This document shows, one piece after another, positions 36,121-44,584 of a DNA stretch of 64,000 bases (position 1 is the first letter of the stretch; each line of letters opens with the position of its first letter). Position numbers and translations under genes: made by a program. Source of the DNA: Cellvibrio polysaccharolyticus. Lineage in GTDB: Bacteria > Pseudomonadota > Gammaproteobacteria > Pseudomonadales > Cellvibrionaceae. The stretch is from positions 2,232,001 through 2,296,000 of the forward strand of contig NZ_PRDL01000001.1 in the NCBI RefSeq assembly GCF_015182315.1, given 5' to 3'. The notes under the pieces are model-generated. The model saw only the letters and a list, made by a program, of their open reading frames with translations, did not search any database and was not told the origin of the DNA.

Positions 36121-36638
36121 TCAGGCAGCGTATCAAGCTGTTTATCCCGCTGGCGGTATTCGTGGTGCTGGGCATTCTTTTCTGGCAGGGTCTGAAACTG
36201 GACCCGACCGCCATGCCCTCGGCGCTACTCGACAAACCGGTACCGGTATTTTCCTTACCATCGCTGGAAGATCCGGAAAAACCGGTAACCCGGGACATCT
36301 TCAAAGGCAAAACCAGCCTGATGAATGTATGGGCTACCTGGTGCCCGACCTGTTATGCCGAACATGCCTATCTGGTAAAACTGGCGGAGCAGGGCATTCC
36401 TATTGTCGGCGTCAACTACAAGGATGACGTGCCGGCGGCACAGCGCTGGTTACGGGAATTGCATAATCCCTACATCATCAACATTCTCGATGCCGATGGC
36501 CGCTTCGGTATCGACCTCGGCGTTTACGGCGCACCGGAAACCTATGTGGTGGATGAGAATGGTGTGATTCGCTACAAGCATGTCGGTGTTGTTGACCAGC
36601 AGGTATGGGATAACGACCTGAAAGTGTTTTTTGAATAA
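36117..36638 (+). CDS. ccmG: thiol:disulfide interchange protein DsbE/CcmG
   Basis: Membrane-tethered thioredoxin-fold reductant that keeps the CXXCH thiols of apocytochrome c reduced. An N-terminal transmembrane anchor (LFIPLAVFVVLGILF) is followed by the redox site WATWCPTC (Cys76 and Cys79) and the cis-Pro loop GVYGAPETYVVD. 173 aa. It overlaps ccmF by four bases. It is the last ccm gene here: ccmH and ccmI, which often follow, are absent. Confidence 0.94.
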   Translation: MIRQRIKLFIPLAVFVVLGILFWQGLKLDPTAMPSALLDKPVPVFSLPSLEDPEKPVTRDIFKGKTSLMNVWATWCPTCYAEHAYLVKLAEQGIPIVGVNYKDDVPAAQRWLRELHNPYIINILDADGRFGIDLGVYGAPETYVVDENGVIRYKHVGVVDQQVWDNDLKVFFE

Positions 36639-36659
36639 GCCCGTCTAGCGGAAAACGGT

Positions 36660-36980
36660 ATGTATTCCTCAACGTTTATTTTTTTGAAAAAGCAGTTTGA
36701 TAACGAGTTCTACCGGCTTGATGAGGCTATCGCTGAAGCGGCGAGATCCATTCCGGGTTATCTGGGTGAAGAGGTTTGGGAGAATCCACAGAACGGTTAT
36801 GTCTCTACCGTGTATTACTGGGAATCTCTGGCGGCGCTGGATTTGCTGATCAAACATCCGAAACATATTGAAGCCAAAGCAAAGCAGGAGCTTTGGCTGG
36901 ACGGTTATCAGGTTGTTATTTCGCAAGTACTAAAAACCTACGGCGATAAACCTTTCGGTGTTTTACCCGCTACTCATTAA
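36660..36980 (+). CDS. antibiotic-biosynthesis-monooxygenase-like (ABM fold) protein
   Basis: Small soluble protein of 106 aa. The pattern of an aromatic-rich N-terminus, IPGYLGEEVWENPQNGYVSTVYYWESLAALDLL split over a beta strand and helix, and HPKHIEAKAKQ matches the dimeric ABM ferredoxin-like fold. Many such proteins have no known substrate, so monooxygenase activity should not be assumed. It lies 21 bases after ccmG and could be cotranscribed with it. Confidence 0.7.
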   Translation: MYSSTFIFLKKQFDNEFYRLDEAIAEAARSIPGYLGEEVWENPQNGYVSTVYYWESLAALDLLIKHPKHIEAKAKQELWLDGYQVVISQVLKTYGDKPFGVLPATH

Positions 36981-37002
36981 ACAGCGATTCTTCTTATCAA
37001 TA

Positions 37003-37024
37003 GAGCAGTGATACCTCACTGCTC
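37003..37024. other. hairpin between convergent genes
   Basis: A perfect 9-bp stem (GAGCAGTGA with TCACTGCTC) around TACC lies between the ABM-like gene and cysH. Neither strand shows a long T tract, so termination is possible but not assured. Confidence 0.5.
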
Positions 37025-37039
37025 CTGGCTCGAATTTGC

Positions 37040-37768
37040 TTAGGCTGAAATATTAGTGCCGTGCAATCCGCATTCTTTCTTTGTGCTTTCTTCCCACCAC
37101 CAGCGACCTTCACGCTCATGCTGCCCCGGGCCAACCGGTTTGGTGCAAGGCTCGCAGCCGATAGAAATAAAACCGCGATCATGTAGTTCGTTGTAGGGCA
37201 GGTTGTTGCCGCGGATGTATTCCCACACATCGTTGGATGTCCAGTTTGCCAACGGGTTGAACTTGGTGAGTTTTTCTCCCGGCCGGGCAAAAGCCAGATC
37301 ATCCTGAATAACCGGAATACCGGCGCGAGTGCCGGGGCTTTGGTCTTTTCGTTGGCCGGTGATCCAGGCATCCACTTCCAGCAGTTTTTTGCGCAGGGGC
37401 TGAATTTTGCGGATACCGCAGCATTCTTTATGGTCGTCTTCGTAAAAACTGAACAGACCTTTGCGAGTAACCAGATCGCGCACTGCATCGCCATCCGGCG
37501 AAAGAATATCAATGGCAATCCCGTAATGTTTGCGCACCCGCTCTATAAAGCGGTAGGTTTCTGCGTGCAAGCGGCCGGTGTCCAATGAGAACACCTGAAT
37601 ATCCTGGCGAATACTGTGCGCCATATCAATCAGCACCACGTCTTCGGCACCACTGAAAGAAATCGCGATATTGTCGAATTCATTCAGCGCGTGTTTGAGA
37701 ATTTTACGGGGCGACCAGCTTTGCATTTCAGCATCAGTATCGACCAAGGGAATCTGGTTATCAGACAT
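37040..37768 (-). CDS. cysH: assimilatory adenylylsulfate (APS) reductase
   Basis: Reduces activated sulfate to sulfite in cysteine synthesis. Cys116-Cys117 (ECCGIRK) and Cys205/Cys208 (GCEPC) are the ligands of the 4Fe-4S cluster of APS reductases, which enterobacterial PAPS reductases lack; the catalytic Cys233 is in KECGLH. The nucleotide-binding segment SFSGAEDVVLIDMA is present. The start MSDNQIPLVD follows GGAGAAG at good spacing; an in-frame start 25 codons upstream is less likely. 242 aa. cysB in this window is the expected activator. Confidence 0.93.
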   Translation of the reverse strand: MSDNQIPLVDTDAEMQSWSPRKILKHALNEFDNIAISFSGAEDVVLIDMAHSIRQDIQVFSLDTGRLHAETYRFIERVRKHYGIAIDILSPDGDAVRDLVTRKGLFSFYEDDHKECCGIRKIQPLRKKLLEVDAWITGQRKDQSPGTRAGIPVIQDDLAFARPGEKLTKFNPLANWTSNDVWEYIRGNNLPYNELHDRGFISIGCEPCTKPVGPGQHEREGRWWWEESTKKECGLHGTNISA

Positions 37769-38018
37769 GGGAACTTCTCCAAGGGGCAGGCGTGCCGTTA
37801 ATTCGCCCGTCTGTTTAAACGGCACGGGCGATGGATGGGGCACAACTTACGAATAATGAGTCACTTGACGGACTTCAGGGCTTTTCACGGTGCTAACAGG
37901 ATACCAGAGCCGCTGCCGCCTTTCTAATTTCAAGCTCGCAAGTTTGCTTTCAGCGCCGGAAACAGGTAGATTGCCGCCCGATAAATGAATGCTGTCCCGA
38001 TAAAGCGCGGAGGTTAAT

Positions 38019-38636
38019 GTGGAAATTGCATGTCTTGATCTTGAAGGTGTTTTGGTTCCGGAAATCTGGATTGAATTTGCCAAGGCAACCGGTATTGAAT
38101 CACTGAAAGCCACCACACGCGATATTCCCGATTACGACGTGCTGATGAAGCAACGTTTGCGCATTCTGGAAGAAAACAACCTCGGTTTGAAAGAGATTCA
38201 GGAAGTGATTGCCACCCTGAAGCCGCTGGATGGCGCGGTAGAATTTGTTGACTGGCTGCGTGAGCGCTTCCAGGTCATCATTCTGTCAGACACCTTCTAT
38301 GAATTCTCCCAGCCGCTGATGCGTCAATTGGGCTTCCCGACGTTGCTGTGTCACCGTTTGAACGTTGACGAGCGTGATCGTGTTATTGGCTACACCCTGC
38401 GTCAAAAAGACCCCAAGCGTCAGTCTGTGCTGGCTCTGAAAACCCTCTATTACCGTGTTATCGCCGCTGGCGATTCCTACAACGACACCACCATGTTGGG
38501 CGAAGCCGATCAGGGCATCCTGTTCCATGCGCCACAAAATGTGATTGACGAGTTTCCGCAGTTCCCTGCAGTACACACTTATGAAGACCTTAAAAAGGAA
38601 TTTATCAAGGCAAGCAACCGTGCACTGACCTTATAA
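38019..38636 (+). CDS. thrH: phosphoserine phosphatase/homoserine phosphotransferase ThrH
   Basis: HAD-family enzyme that dephosphorylates phosphoserine and can pass phosphate to homoserine. The nucleophile motif is CLDLEGVLVPE (Asp then Glu in place of the usual DxD), motif II is ILSDTF, and the acidic motif is AAGDSYNDTTML. 205 aa, like Pseudomonas ThrH. The start is GTG behind GCGGAGG. It sits between cysH and pabB as in Pseudomonas. Confidence 0.93.
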   Translation: MEIACLDLEGVLVPEIWIEFAKATGIESLKATTRDIPDYDVLMKQRLRILEENNLGLKEIQEVIATLKPLDGAVEFVDWLRERFQVIILSDTFYEFSQPLMRQLGFPTLLCHRLNVDERDRVIGYTLRQKDPKRQSVLALKTLYYRVIAAGDSYNDTTMLGEADQGILFHAPQNVIDEFPQFPAVHTYEDLKKEFIKASNRALTL

Positions 38637-38660
38637 GTCAGTGAAATAAAATAAAGAAAA

Positions 38661-38695
38661 AGCCCGGGCAGCAAGGCCGCTGCCCGGGCTTTTTT
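38661..38695. terminator. bidirectional intrinsic terminator
   Basis: A 12-bp GC-rich stem (AGCCCGGGCAGC with GCTGCCCGGGCT) is flanked by A and T runs. It serves thrH and the convergent hydrolase gene. Confidence 0.92.
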
Positions 38696-38706
38696 ATGCG
38701 TGTTGA

Positions 38707-39447
38707 TCAGCCAGCCAGTGCGCGGTTGAACATGCCCAGCGCCGTCTGGTAGCCCCACAATTGCAACTCGGCATCGTAGCGCTCGCCTTCGTCACGCATA
38801 AACGCGTGCACGCCATTCACTTCGTGCCAGGTAAAGTTTACGCCGCAAGCGACCAGGTTGGCGTATACCTTGGCGCGACCTTCGGCGGGAATATGCGGGT
38901 CCTGTTTGCCCCACACCATTTGCAATTCGCCTTTGATTTCGCCGGTGCGAGTCAGGCTTTCGTTGCCAGGTTTGGAGGGCGTAAGACCGGAGTGAATGTC
39001 GGTAGCGTAAAAGCAACTGGTTGCCAGCACTTCGGGGTGAAGCGCTGCTCGATATGCAAGTCCGCCGCCCAGGCAGAAGCCCATGGCACCGAGTTTGCCG
39101 GAGTAGTAAGGCAAGCTTTTCAGGTAATCGACCATCGCCTGGGTATCTGTATCGTGCGCTTCCAGGGTTTTGGCTACCTTGTCTTCATTACCTTTATCGC
39201 GACCGGCATCGTCGTAGCCCAGCACTGTGCCGATGGGATTCAGCTCGTGGAATACTTCCGGTACCAGCACCACATAGCCGTGGCCAGCCATAATTTGTGC
39301 GCTGCGACGGATGGGGCCGGTTTGTTGGAAAATCTCCGAGTAGAGGACGATGGCGGGGTATTTACCTTCGTTAACCGGGCGATAAACATAGACACGCATG
39401 GTGCCGGTTGCAGTTTCCAGATCGACCTGATGGTTTTGAATAAGCAT
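38707..39447 (-). CDS. dienelactone hydrolase family protein
   Basis: Alpha/beta hydrolase of 246 aa. The nucleophile elbow is MGFCLGGGLAYR, with cysteine as nucleophile, the hallmark of dienelactone hydrolases. The catalytic His is in HEVNGVHAFMRD, and a candidate Asp is in the preceding loop GKQDPHIP. No aromatic-degradation genes are nearby, so the true substrate is unknown. GAGGAAA precedes the ATG. Confidence 0.88.
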   Translation of the reverse strand: MLIQNHQVDLETATGTMRVYVYRPVNEGKYPAIVLYSEIFQQTGPIRRSAQIMAGHGYVVLVPEVFHELNPIGTVLGYDDAGRDKGNEDKVAKTLEAHDTDTQAMVDYLKSLPYYSGKLGAMGFCLGGGLAYRAALHPEVLATSCFYATDIHSGLTPSKPGNESLTRTGEIKGELQMVWGKQDPHIPAEGRAKVYANLVACGVNFTWHEVNGVHAFMRDEGERYDAELQLWGYQTALGMFNRALAG

Positions 39448-39499
39448 ACTTTTTCCTCGAATTTAATTTTCTATAAGAAAACAACAATGTATCCGGAGT

Positions 39500-39597
39500 A
39501 CTGGCAGTTATTGGTGACAGACCGTCTGCCGCAGGGATGCGGCAGTCGAGCCCCCACGGACGGGTTTACGGCGTGTCTGTCACTAATAACTGCCAGT
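39500..39597. repeat. palindromic intergenic repeat element
   Basis: A 23-bp inverted repeat (left 39500-39522, right 39575-39597, 22 of 23 positions matching) encloses a second perfect hairpin, CTGCCGCA/TGCGGCAG at 39526-39545, and a GC-rich segment with CCCCCACGGACGGG. The whole can fold into a large branched stem-loop. Similar elements are known to me from intergenic regions of marine gammaproteobacteria; that link is from memory. Confidence 0.7.
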
Positions 39598-39716
39598 GCG
39601 ACAAAACCTTGGGAGCCAGGCTGCTTGTAGATCGTCTGCGACGATGCTTCGGAACACCTCGAACCGTAGTGGTTGCGGCGAGCCTGCCAGTTATTACAGC
39701 TGCGATAAATTTCCGA
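39598..39716. repeat. second folded intergenic segment
   Basis: This segment follows the palindromic element and shares the phrase CCAGTTATTA with it. It has ATCGTC/GACGAT and AACC/GGTT stems nested inside CAGGCT/AGCCTG. It may be part of the same repeat family or a degraded second copy. Confidence 0.4.
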
Positions 39717-41093
39717 TTAGCCGGAAAACTTCTCTTCCAGCGTTTTCATAAACAAGCCCACTTTGGTGAGGCTCTCCTGGTATTCTTCGTTCGGATCGGA
39801 ATCCGCGACTATGCCGCCGCCGCCCCAACAGTGGATCTTGCCATCGGCACAAACCAGGGTGCGAATAGCGATGTTGGTATCCATATTGCCATCGGCACTT
39901 ACGTAGCCCAGGCTGCCGCAGTAGACGGATCGCCGGGTTGGCTCCAGTTCTTCAATAATTTCCATGGCGCGAATTTTCGGCGCGCCGGTAATGCTGCCGC
40001 CAGGAAAACCGTCTTGCAATACCTGAAGCGGGTGGGTGCCCGGGCGCAGCTGCCCCTCCACAATGCTGACCAGATGGTGGACGTTGGCGAAACTCTGTAA
40101 AGAGAAAAGGGCGGGTACTTTTACCGCATCGCAGTGCTTGCTGAGGTCGTTGCGCAGCAGGTCAACGATCATCAAATTTTCCGCTTTGTTCTTGGTGCTT
40201 TGTTGCAGCCAGCGGGCGTTACGCTGGTCTTCATCCGGCGTTTTGCCCCGGGCGATGGTGCCTTTAATCGGGCGGGTTTCGGCTTTGCCATCCTGCACCG
40301 CAATAAAGCGCTCCGGCGACAAGCTAAGGATGCTGGCGTGGGCGGTGCGGTAGAAAGCACTGAAGGGCGAGGGCACCGATTGGCGCAATTCAAGATATGC
40401 AACCAAAGGATCGCCCTGGTAAGTCGCGGTGAATCGCTGGGCGAAATTGACCTGGTAGCAGTCACCGGCTTCGATGTAGTGGCGGATTTTATCTATGTTT
40501 TTCAGGTAATCATCAACATTAATACTTTCTTTGAAGCTATTGATATTAAATGATTTTTTATCAAAGTTAAGGTTTTGCTTTAAGTCGTGAAACTGTATTT
40601 TTTGCAGCAACTCCGCATCGATGTTTGCCTGTGGGTGCTGTACCAGCCACGCTTTCTTGTGTTCATGATCCTGAACAATGGCCCATAAATAGCGGCCGAC
40701 ATCCATCTCGGGGATGGCGATATCCGCTTTGGCTTGCTCTGGCAAACGCTCAAAGCGGCGTCCGAGATCATAAGCAAAGTAACCCATAAAACCGCCGGTG
40801 AAGGGGGTTTCCGGGCGAGGAGTTGTTGCAGCGAGCTGGTAGCTTTGTAATACCTGAATAGGGTTTTCTGCGCTTACTTGCAACTGATTGCCGAGGTGAT
40901 CTTGAACCCGGGTGTGCATACCGGATGTGGTGATGATCAGATCCGGGTTGGCAGAGATAATGTCGAAGCGACCGTAGATGCTTTGAGGCCGTCCGCTGTC
41001 CAGCCAAACGGGCTGGCGATATTGGCTGATCAGCGCAAACCAGTTGGCTGAGTCCGGTGAATAAGGCAAGGCAGTCAGTTGAACAGAGGACAT
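39717..41093 (-). CDS. pabB: aminodeoxychorismate synthase component I
   Basis: Chorismate-binding enzyme of p-aminobenzoate and folate synthesis. The C-terminal domain carries the conserved segments SLSPERFIAVQDGKAETRPIKGT, DLLRNDL and GGSITGAPKIRAMEIIEELE. The N-terminal domain (GGFMGYFAYDLGRRFE) is the non-catalytic half. A Lys/Asn/Phe-rich linker near residues 170-200 is notably AT-rich in DNA. ATG at this position is preferred over GTG one codon earlier. 458 aa. Confidence 0.92.
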   Translation of the reverse strand: MSSVQLTALPYSPDSANWFALISQYRQPVWLDSGRPQSIYGRFDIISANPDLIITTSGMHTRVQDHLGNQLQVSAENPIQVLQSYQLAATTPRPETPFTGGFMGYFAYDLGRRFERLPEQAKADIAIPEMDVGRYLWAIVQDHEHKKAWLVQHPQANIDAELLQKIQFHDLKQNLNFDKKSFNINSFKESINVDDYLKNIDKIRHYIEAGDCYQVNFAQRFTATYQGDPLVAYLELRQSVPSPFSAFYRTAHASILSLSPERFIAVQDGKAETRPIKGTIARGKTPDEDQRNARWLQQSTKNKAENLMIVDLLRNDLSKHCDAVKVPALFSLQSFANVHHLVSIVEGQLRPGTHPLQVLQDGFPGGSITGAPKIRAMEIIEELEPTRRSVYCGSLGYVSADGNMDTNIAIRTLVCADGKIHCWGGGGIVADSDPNEEYQESLTKVGLFMKTLEEKFSG

Positions 41094-41230
41094 CACAAAC
41101 CATTGGCTGAAATCAGGAGCGCCATTCTAGCAGGCCAGGTGAAAAGCGGGGATGCCCGTCGACGTGGCGCAGGGCAAAGATGCAGCCGGAAACCGGAGGT
41201 TGTCAGCCCCCGAATTCCGGCTCGGGTCAA

Positions 41231-42586
41231 TCAGGTCGGTAAACCTTCCGGAAGATGCTGTACCGGTTTGGCCTGGGTGCCTTCCGGCGGCGAGTACCAG
41301 CCCGGATCACCGTGCAGGTGGTCACGTACTTTTACCAGGGTGAACATGCCGCCCATTTCCAGTTTTCCGTAAGGGCCTTCGCCCATCATCATGGGCAAGG
41401 TATTGGCGGGGCCTGGCATATGGCCCATATCAACATGCTCCTGATGTTCGGCCATACCGTGTTCGCCCATCGCCATATACCCCGGCACCAATTTTCGGAT
41501 TTCCGCTTCCGCCTGTTTTTGATTGGCGCCCAGAGTGTTGGGAATGCCGTGGCCCATGGCATTCATGGTGTGGTGACTCATATGACAATGAAATGCCCAG
41601 TCGCCAGGCACTGCGATAAACTCGATATCGCGGGTTTGCCCCACGCCGACAATCTCGGTAACTTCCTTGCGCCATTGATTTTGCGGCCAGCGGCCACCAT
41701 CCGAACCGGTCACGTCAAACTGAACGCCATGCAGATGCATCGGGTGATTCCACATGGACAGGTTGCCCATACGAATGCGCACCCGCTCACCGGTTTGCGC
41801 CACCAGCGAGTCAATAAACGGAAATACTTTGCTGTTCATGGTCCACAGATCGAATTCGGTCATGACCGACGGATCGGGGCGATAGGTGCCAGGATGCACT
41901 GCCCAGTTGTGCAACAGCACGGCGTAATCTCTATCGACCGGCGGTTCTGTGGGTGTTTTCGGGTGGATAATAAACATCCCCATCATGCCCATGGCCATCT
42001 GCACCATTTCATCGGCGTGCGGGTGATACATGTAGGTGCCGTTTTGCTCAAGGGTAAATTCGTACACCCAGGTTTCACCGGGTTTGATCGGTGGTTGGGT
42101 CAAGCCACTGATGCCGTCCATGCCCCATGGCAGCAGGATGCCGTGCCAGTGCACGGTGGTGTGTTCCGGCAGTTTGTTGGTGACGTAAATTCTCACCCGA
42201 TCGCCTTCTACCGCCTCTATCGTCGGCCCTGGTGTAGAGCCGTTGTAACCCCAGGCTTTAATGCGATTGCCGGGGCCAAATTCATGCTCAACCTCCTCGG
42301 CAATCAGGTGAAATTCTTTTACGCCCTCGTTCATCCGGTAGCCCAGCGTGCGGCCATTGGGCGTTACCACGGGCCGATAACCATCAACGGCGGCGGCTTT
42401 TTCTATCGGCGTATGCGCCGCGGCGGCGGTTGTTTTTGCCGGCACCTCCGGGGTGTGATTGGCGTGGTCATGATGAGAATGGTCATGCGTGTCAGTTGAT
42501 TGCGCCATAACAGTTTGTGCTTTAACCAGCCCGCTGGTAAACAAACCGGCGGCGCTTGCCACCAGCAGATCGCGACGATTAATCAT
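41231..42586 (-). CDS. Tat-exported multicopper oxidase
   Basis: Periplasmic copper enzyme of 451 aa. The N-terminus NRRDLLVASAAGLF is a twin-arginine signal. Copper-binding clusters are HWHG, HPHADEM, HPMHLHG and HCHMSHHTMNAMGHG, which supply the type 1, 2 and 3 sites. The C-terminal part is Met/His-rich (HGMAEHQEHVDMGHMPG), as in copper-tolerance oxidases. Its ATG overlaps the last codons of the outer-membrane factor gene by eight bases. Likely role: oxidation of Cu(I) or organic substrates in copper tolerance. Confidence 0.9.
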   Translation of the reverse strand: MINRRDLLVASAAGLFTSGLVKAQTVMAQSTDTHDHSHHDHANHTPEVPAKTTAAAAHTPIEKAAAVDGYRPVVTPNGRTLGYRMNEGVKEFHLIAEEVEHEFGPGNRIKAWGYNGSTPGPTIEAVEGDRVRIYVTNKLPEHTTVHWHGILLPWGMDGISGLTQPPIKPGETWVYEFTLEQNGTYMYHPHADEMVQMAMGMMGMFIIHPKTPTEPPVDRDYAVLLHNWAVHPGTYRPDPSVMTEFDLWTMNSKVFPFIDSLVAQTGERVRIRMGNLSMWNHPMHLHGVQFDVTGSDGGRWPQNQWRKEVTEIVGVGQTRDIEFIAVPGDWAFHCHMSHHTMNAMGHGIPNTLGANQKQAEAEIRKLVPGYMAMGEHGMAEHQEHVDMGHMPGPANTLPMMMGEGPYGKLEMGGMFTLVKVRDHLHGDPGWYSPPEGTQAKPVQHLPEGLPT

Positions 42587-43997
42587 GATGGTGTGCTCCG
42601 TGATGATGGTGGTTATGTTGGGATTGGTCTTCCTGCGGCGGTTCATTGGCAGGCACTCCAATTGTTTCAGGCACGGGTAACTGTTTGCCCAGCGCCTGCT
42701 CCAGATTGTTTCGAGCCAACCAGTAACTTTCGCGCGCGCGAATGCCTTCCTCTTCAAATTGCAGAAGGTGTTGTTTGCCCGCTAGCAGTTCAAAAGGGCT
42801 GGTGATCATGAAGTTGACTTCACGCTGCAACAAGGCGAGTCGCTTGTTGGCGTTCTCGGCGGCGGCGGCTGCCCGGGTTTGCGCGGCACGGGCGTAATGC
42901 ATCTGCTCCAGGCTGGCAGTTACCTGCTGCACAAGCTTCAGGTTTGCATCTGATTGCTGCGCTTCGTTTTGAGCCAACAGCGCTCTGGTTGCCTGTTGGC
43001 GATATTGTCCCTGGTCGAACAACGGTAAGCCCCACTCGATATGGCCCCCTTTATTCCAACTGCCATCGAATTCCCGTTCGGCTTCAATACCGACGCTGAT
43101 ATCACGCCAGGTCGATTGGCCGGTCAGTTTTGATTGCTGCTGTAACTGGTGTTGCTGTTCCGCCAACAACCGCAATAAAGGCTGGTGAGTTTTTCCCTCG
43201 GCAATCAATGTATCAGCCTGCCAATGCTCATCGGGGAGGTTTGCCAATGCGCCGGGTAGCTCGGGAACATCTGCCGCTGCAAGCCCCAGCAAATAAACGA
43301 GCGTTCGTTTTTCCCCGGAAGCGGTCAGCGCCGCCTGCTCCAGATTACTCTGCTGCTGGCTGGCATCCAACTGGTGTAACAACAGGGTAGATTCGGGAAT
43401 ATTACCGGCATCGTAAAGGCTTTGAGCGAGGGTCACTCTGGCCCGGCTTGCCTGATATTGCACCGCACGCAGCTGTCGGATTTGTTCGGCGGCGATGGCA
43501 GAGAACCAGGTGTGTTGCAATTCGCTAACCAGCGACTGCAAGCCTTGCTGTATTTTCCAGCGGGTTTCCAGCCATTGCTGTTCGGCCAATTGCTGCCGCA
43601 AACCGCGAGTAAAAACATCCACTAGCGATTGGGTCAAACCAAAGTCCAGCTGCCAGCGGCCGCCACCCTCAGGGCGCAAGGCGCCGGTAGCAAATTTCGG
43701 ATTACTGATAAGAGCGGCCTGGGCGCGTTGCGCATCGGCTACCCCGGCAGATGCCAGCAAGCCGCGCACCTGGGGCGAATGGAGCAACAGCAGCCGGGTA
43801 GCCTCATCGGCATTCAGCGTGGTTGCGGGATGCGCCGGCGCCGCTTCATTGCCAAGCCGGGAATAACCCGGCCCCAGAAGATCCAACGCTGCCATCTCGC
43901 TGCTATTAATAGAAGGCGTTACGGCGCAACCGGCCAGCAGGGCCATTGCAACGCATACACCGGTTGCCAGCAATCGCTGATGATAAGGGTATTTCAT
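42579..43997 (-). CDS. TolC/CusC-type outer-membrane lipoprotein with histidine tail
   Basis: Outer-membrane efflux factor of 472 aa. The start MKYPYHQRLLATGVCVAMAL leads to the lipobox LAGC (Cys24). The body has the two long helical repeats of the TolC family, rich in Gln, Ala and Leu. The extreme C-terminus is a histidine cluster (QHNHHHHGAHHHD) that should bind metal. No inner-membrane pump or adaptor gene (CusA, CusB) is nearby, which is unusual. It is coupled to the multicopper oxidase gene. Confidence 0.88.
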   Translation of the reverse strand: MKYPYHQRLLATGVCVAMALLAGCAVTPSINSSEMAALDLLGPGYSRLGNEAAPAHPATTLNADEATRLLLLHSPQVRGLLASAGVADAQRAQAALISNPKFATGALRPEGGGRWQLDFGLTQSLVDVFTRGLRQQLAEQQWLETRWKIQQGLQSLVSELQHTWFSAIAAEQIRQLRAVQYQASRARVTLAQSLYDAGNIPESTLLLHQLDASQQQSNLEQAALTASGEKRTLVYLLGLAAADVPELPGALANLPDEHWQADTLIAEGKTHQPLLRLLAEQQHQLQQQSKLTGQSTWRDISVGIEAEREFDGSWNKGGHIEWGLPLFDQGQYRQQATRALLAQNEAQQSDANLKLVQQVTASLEQMHYARAAQTRAAAAAENANKRLALLQREVNFMITSPFELLAGKQHLLQFEEEGIRARESYWLARNNLEQALGKQLPVPETIGVPANEPPQEDQSQHNHHHHGAHHHD

Positions 43998-44102
43998 AGG
44001 GATACCTGTTAACTGCAAATCACATCGTGGGTGAGTCAATCATGATCAATACCGAATGCCGGAAGCAGAGCGCCGCGGCAAACGGATGTCAAAGCAGCAG
44101 AA

Positions 44103-44558
44103 TCAGGATAGCCGGGGAGGGCGTCGCAAACTGTCAGGCAACAACGCAGGAATAAAAGGTAGTTCGAAATGATAGTTTGAAGCAGAGAGGAAAGGTGTTT
44201 TTGCCGAGTCTACCGGCAACAACAAAATCACGGAAAACTGGCAACTGGCCTGGCAGTGATAACAACTGCCAGCTGTTTCGGTTGCCGGAGCCGAGGGTTC
44301 AATATCTACCGCTTGTTCAGCGCAACCCGAATGACCGCTGTTGTGATGTTGGTGTTCTACCGGAGAGGCTTCGCGGGTTTGCATATCCAGTAAATGGCAG
44401 GGCGACCACTGGCCTGCCGCTGCTTGTAGCGGAAGCCACAAACACAACAAGAGCGCCAGAAATTGTCGATAAGCCGGTGTGCGCAAAATATAACCTGAGC
44501 CATTAAATGAAGGTTTATATCTTAGCCTGATTGCACCAAACTGGCAAAAGTGAACCAT
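44103..44558 (-). CDS. small Cys/His-rich secreted protein at copper locus
   Basis: Not recognised as a named family. A hydrophobic segment (FLALLLCLWLPLQAAAG) looks like a signal peptide, followed by CHLLDMQ, HQHHNSGHSGC and CYHCQASC, so the mature part is suited to bind metal. The start is uncertain: ATG here gives 151 aa, while a TTG at 44486 sits nearer the signal sequence and behind CAGGT. It precedes the outer-membrane factor and oxidase genes on the same strand and probably forms the first gene of that operon. Resemblance to DUF2946 or CopL-type copper proteins is only in layout. Confidence 0.6.
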   Translation of the reverse strand: MVHFCQFGAIRLRYKPSFNGSGYILRTPAYRQFLALLLCLWLPLQAAAGQWSPCHLLDMQTREASPVEHQHHNSGHSGCAEQAVDIEPSAPATETAGSCYHCQASCQFSVILLLPVDSAKTPFLSASNYHFELPFIPALLPDSLRRPPRLS

Positions 44559-44584
44559 TGCAGTGCACTCATAAAGGGTCTAGC

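Noticed and set aside
41255..42499. Long plus-strand frame opposite the multicopper oxidase
   Set aside because: The His-rich translation mirrors His/Met codons of the oxidase on the other strand; no ribosome-binding site or family similarity.
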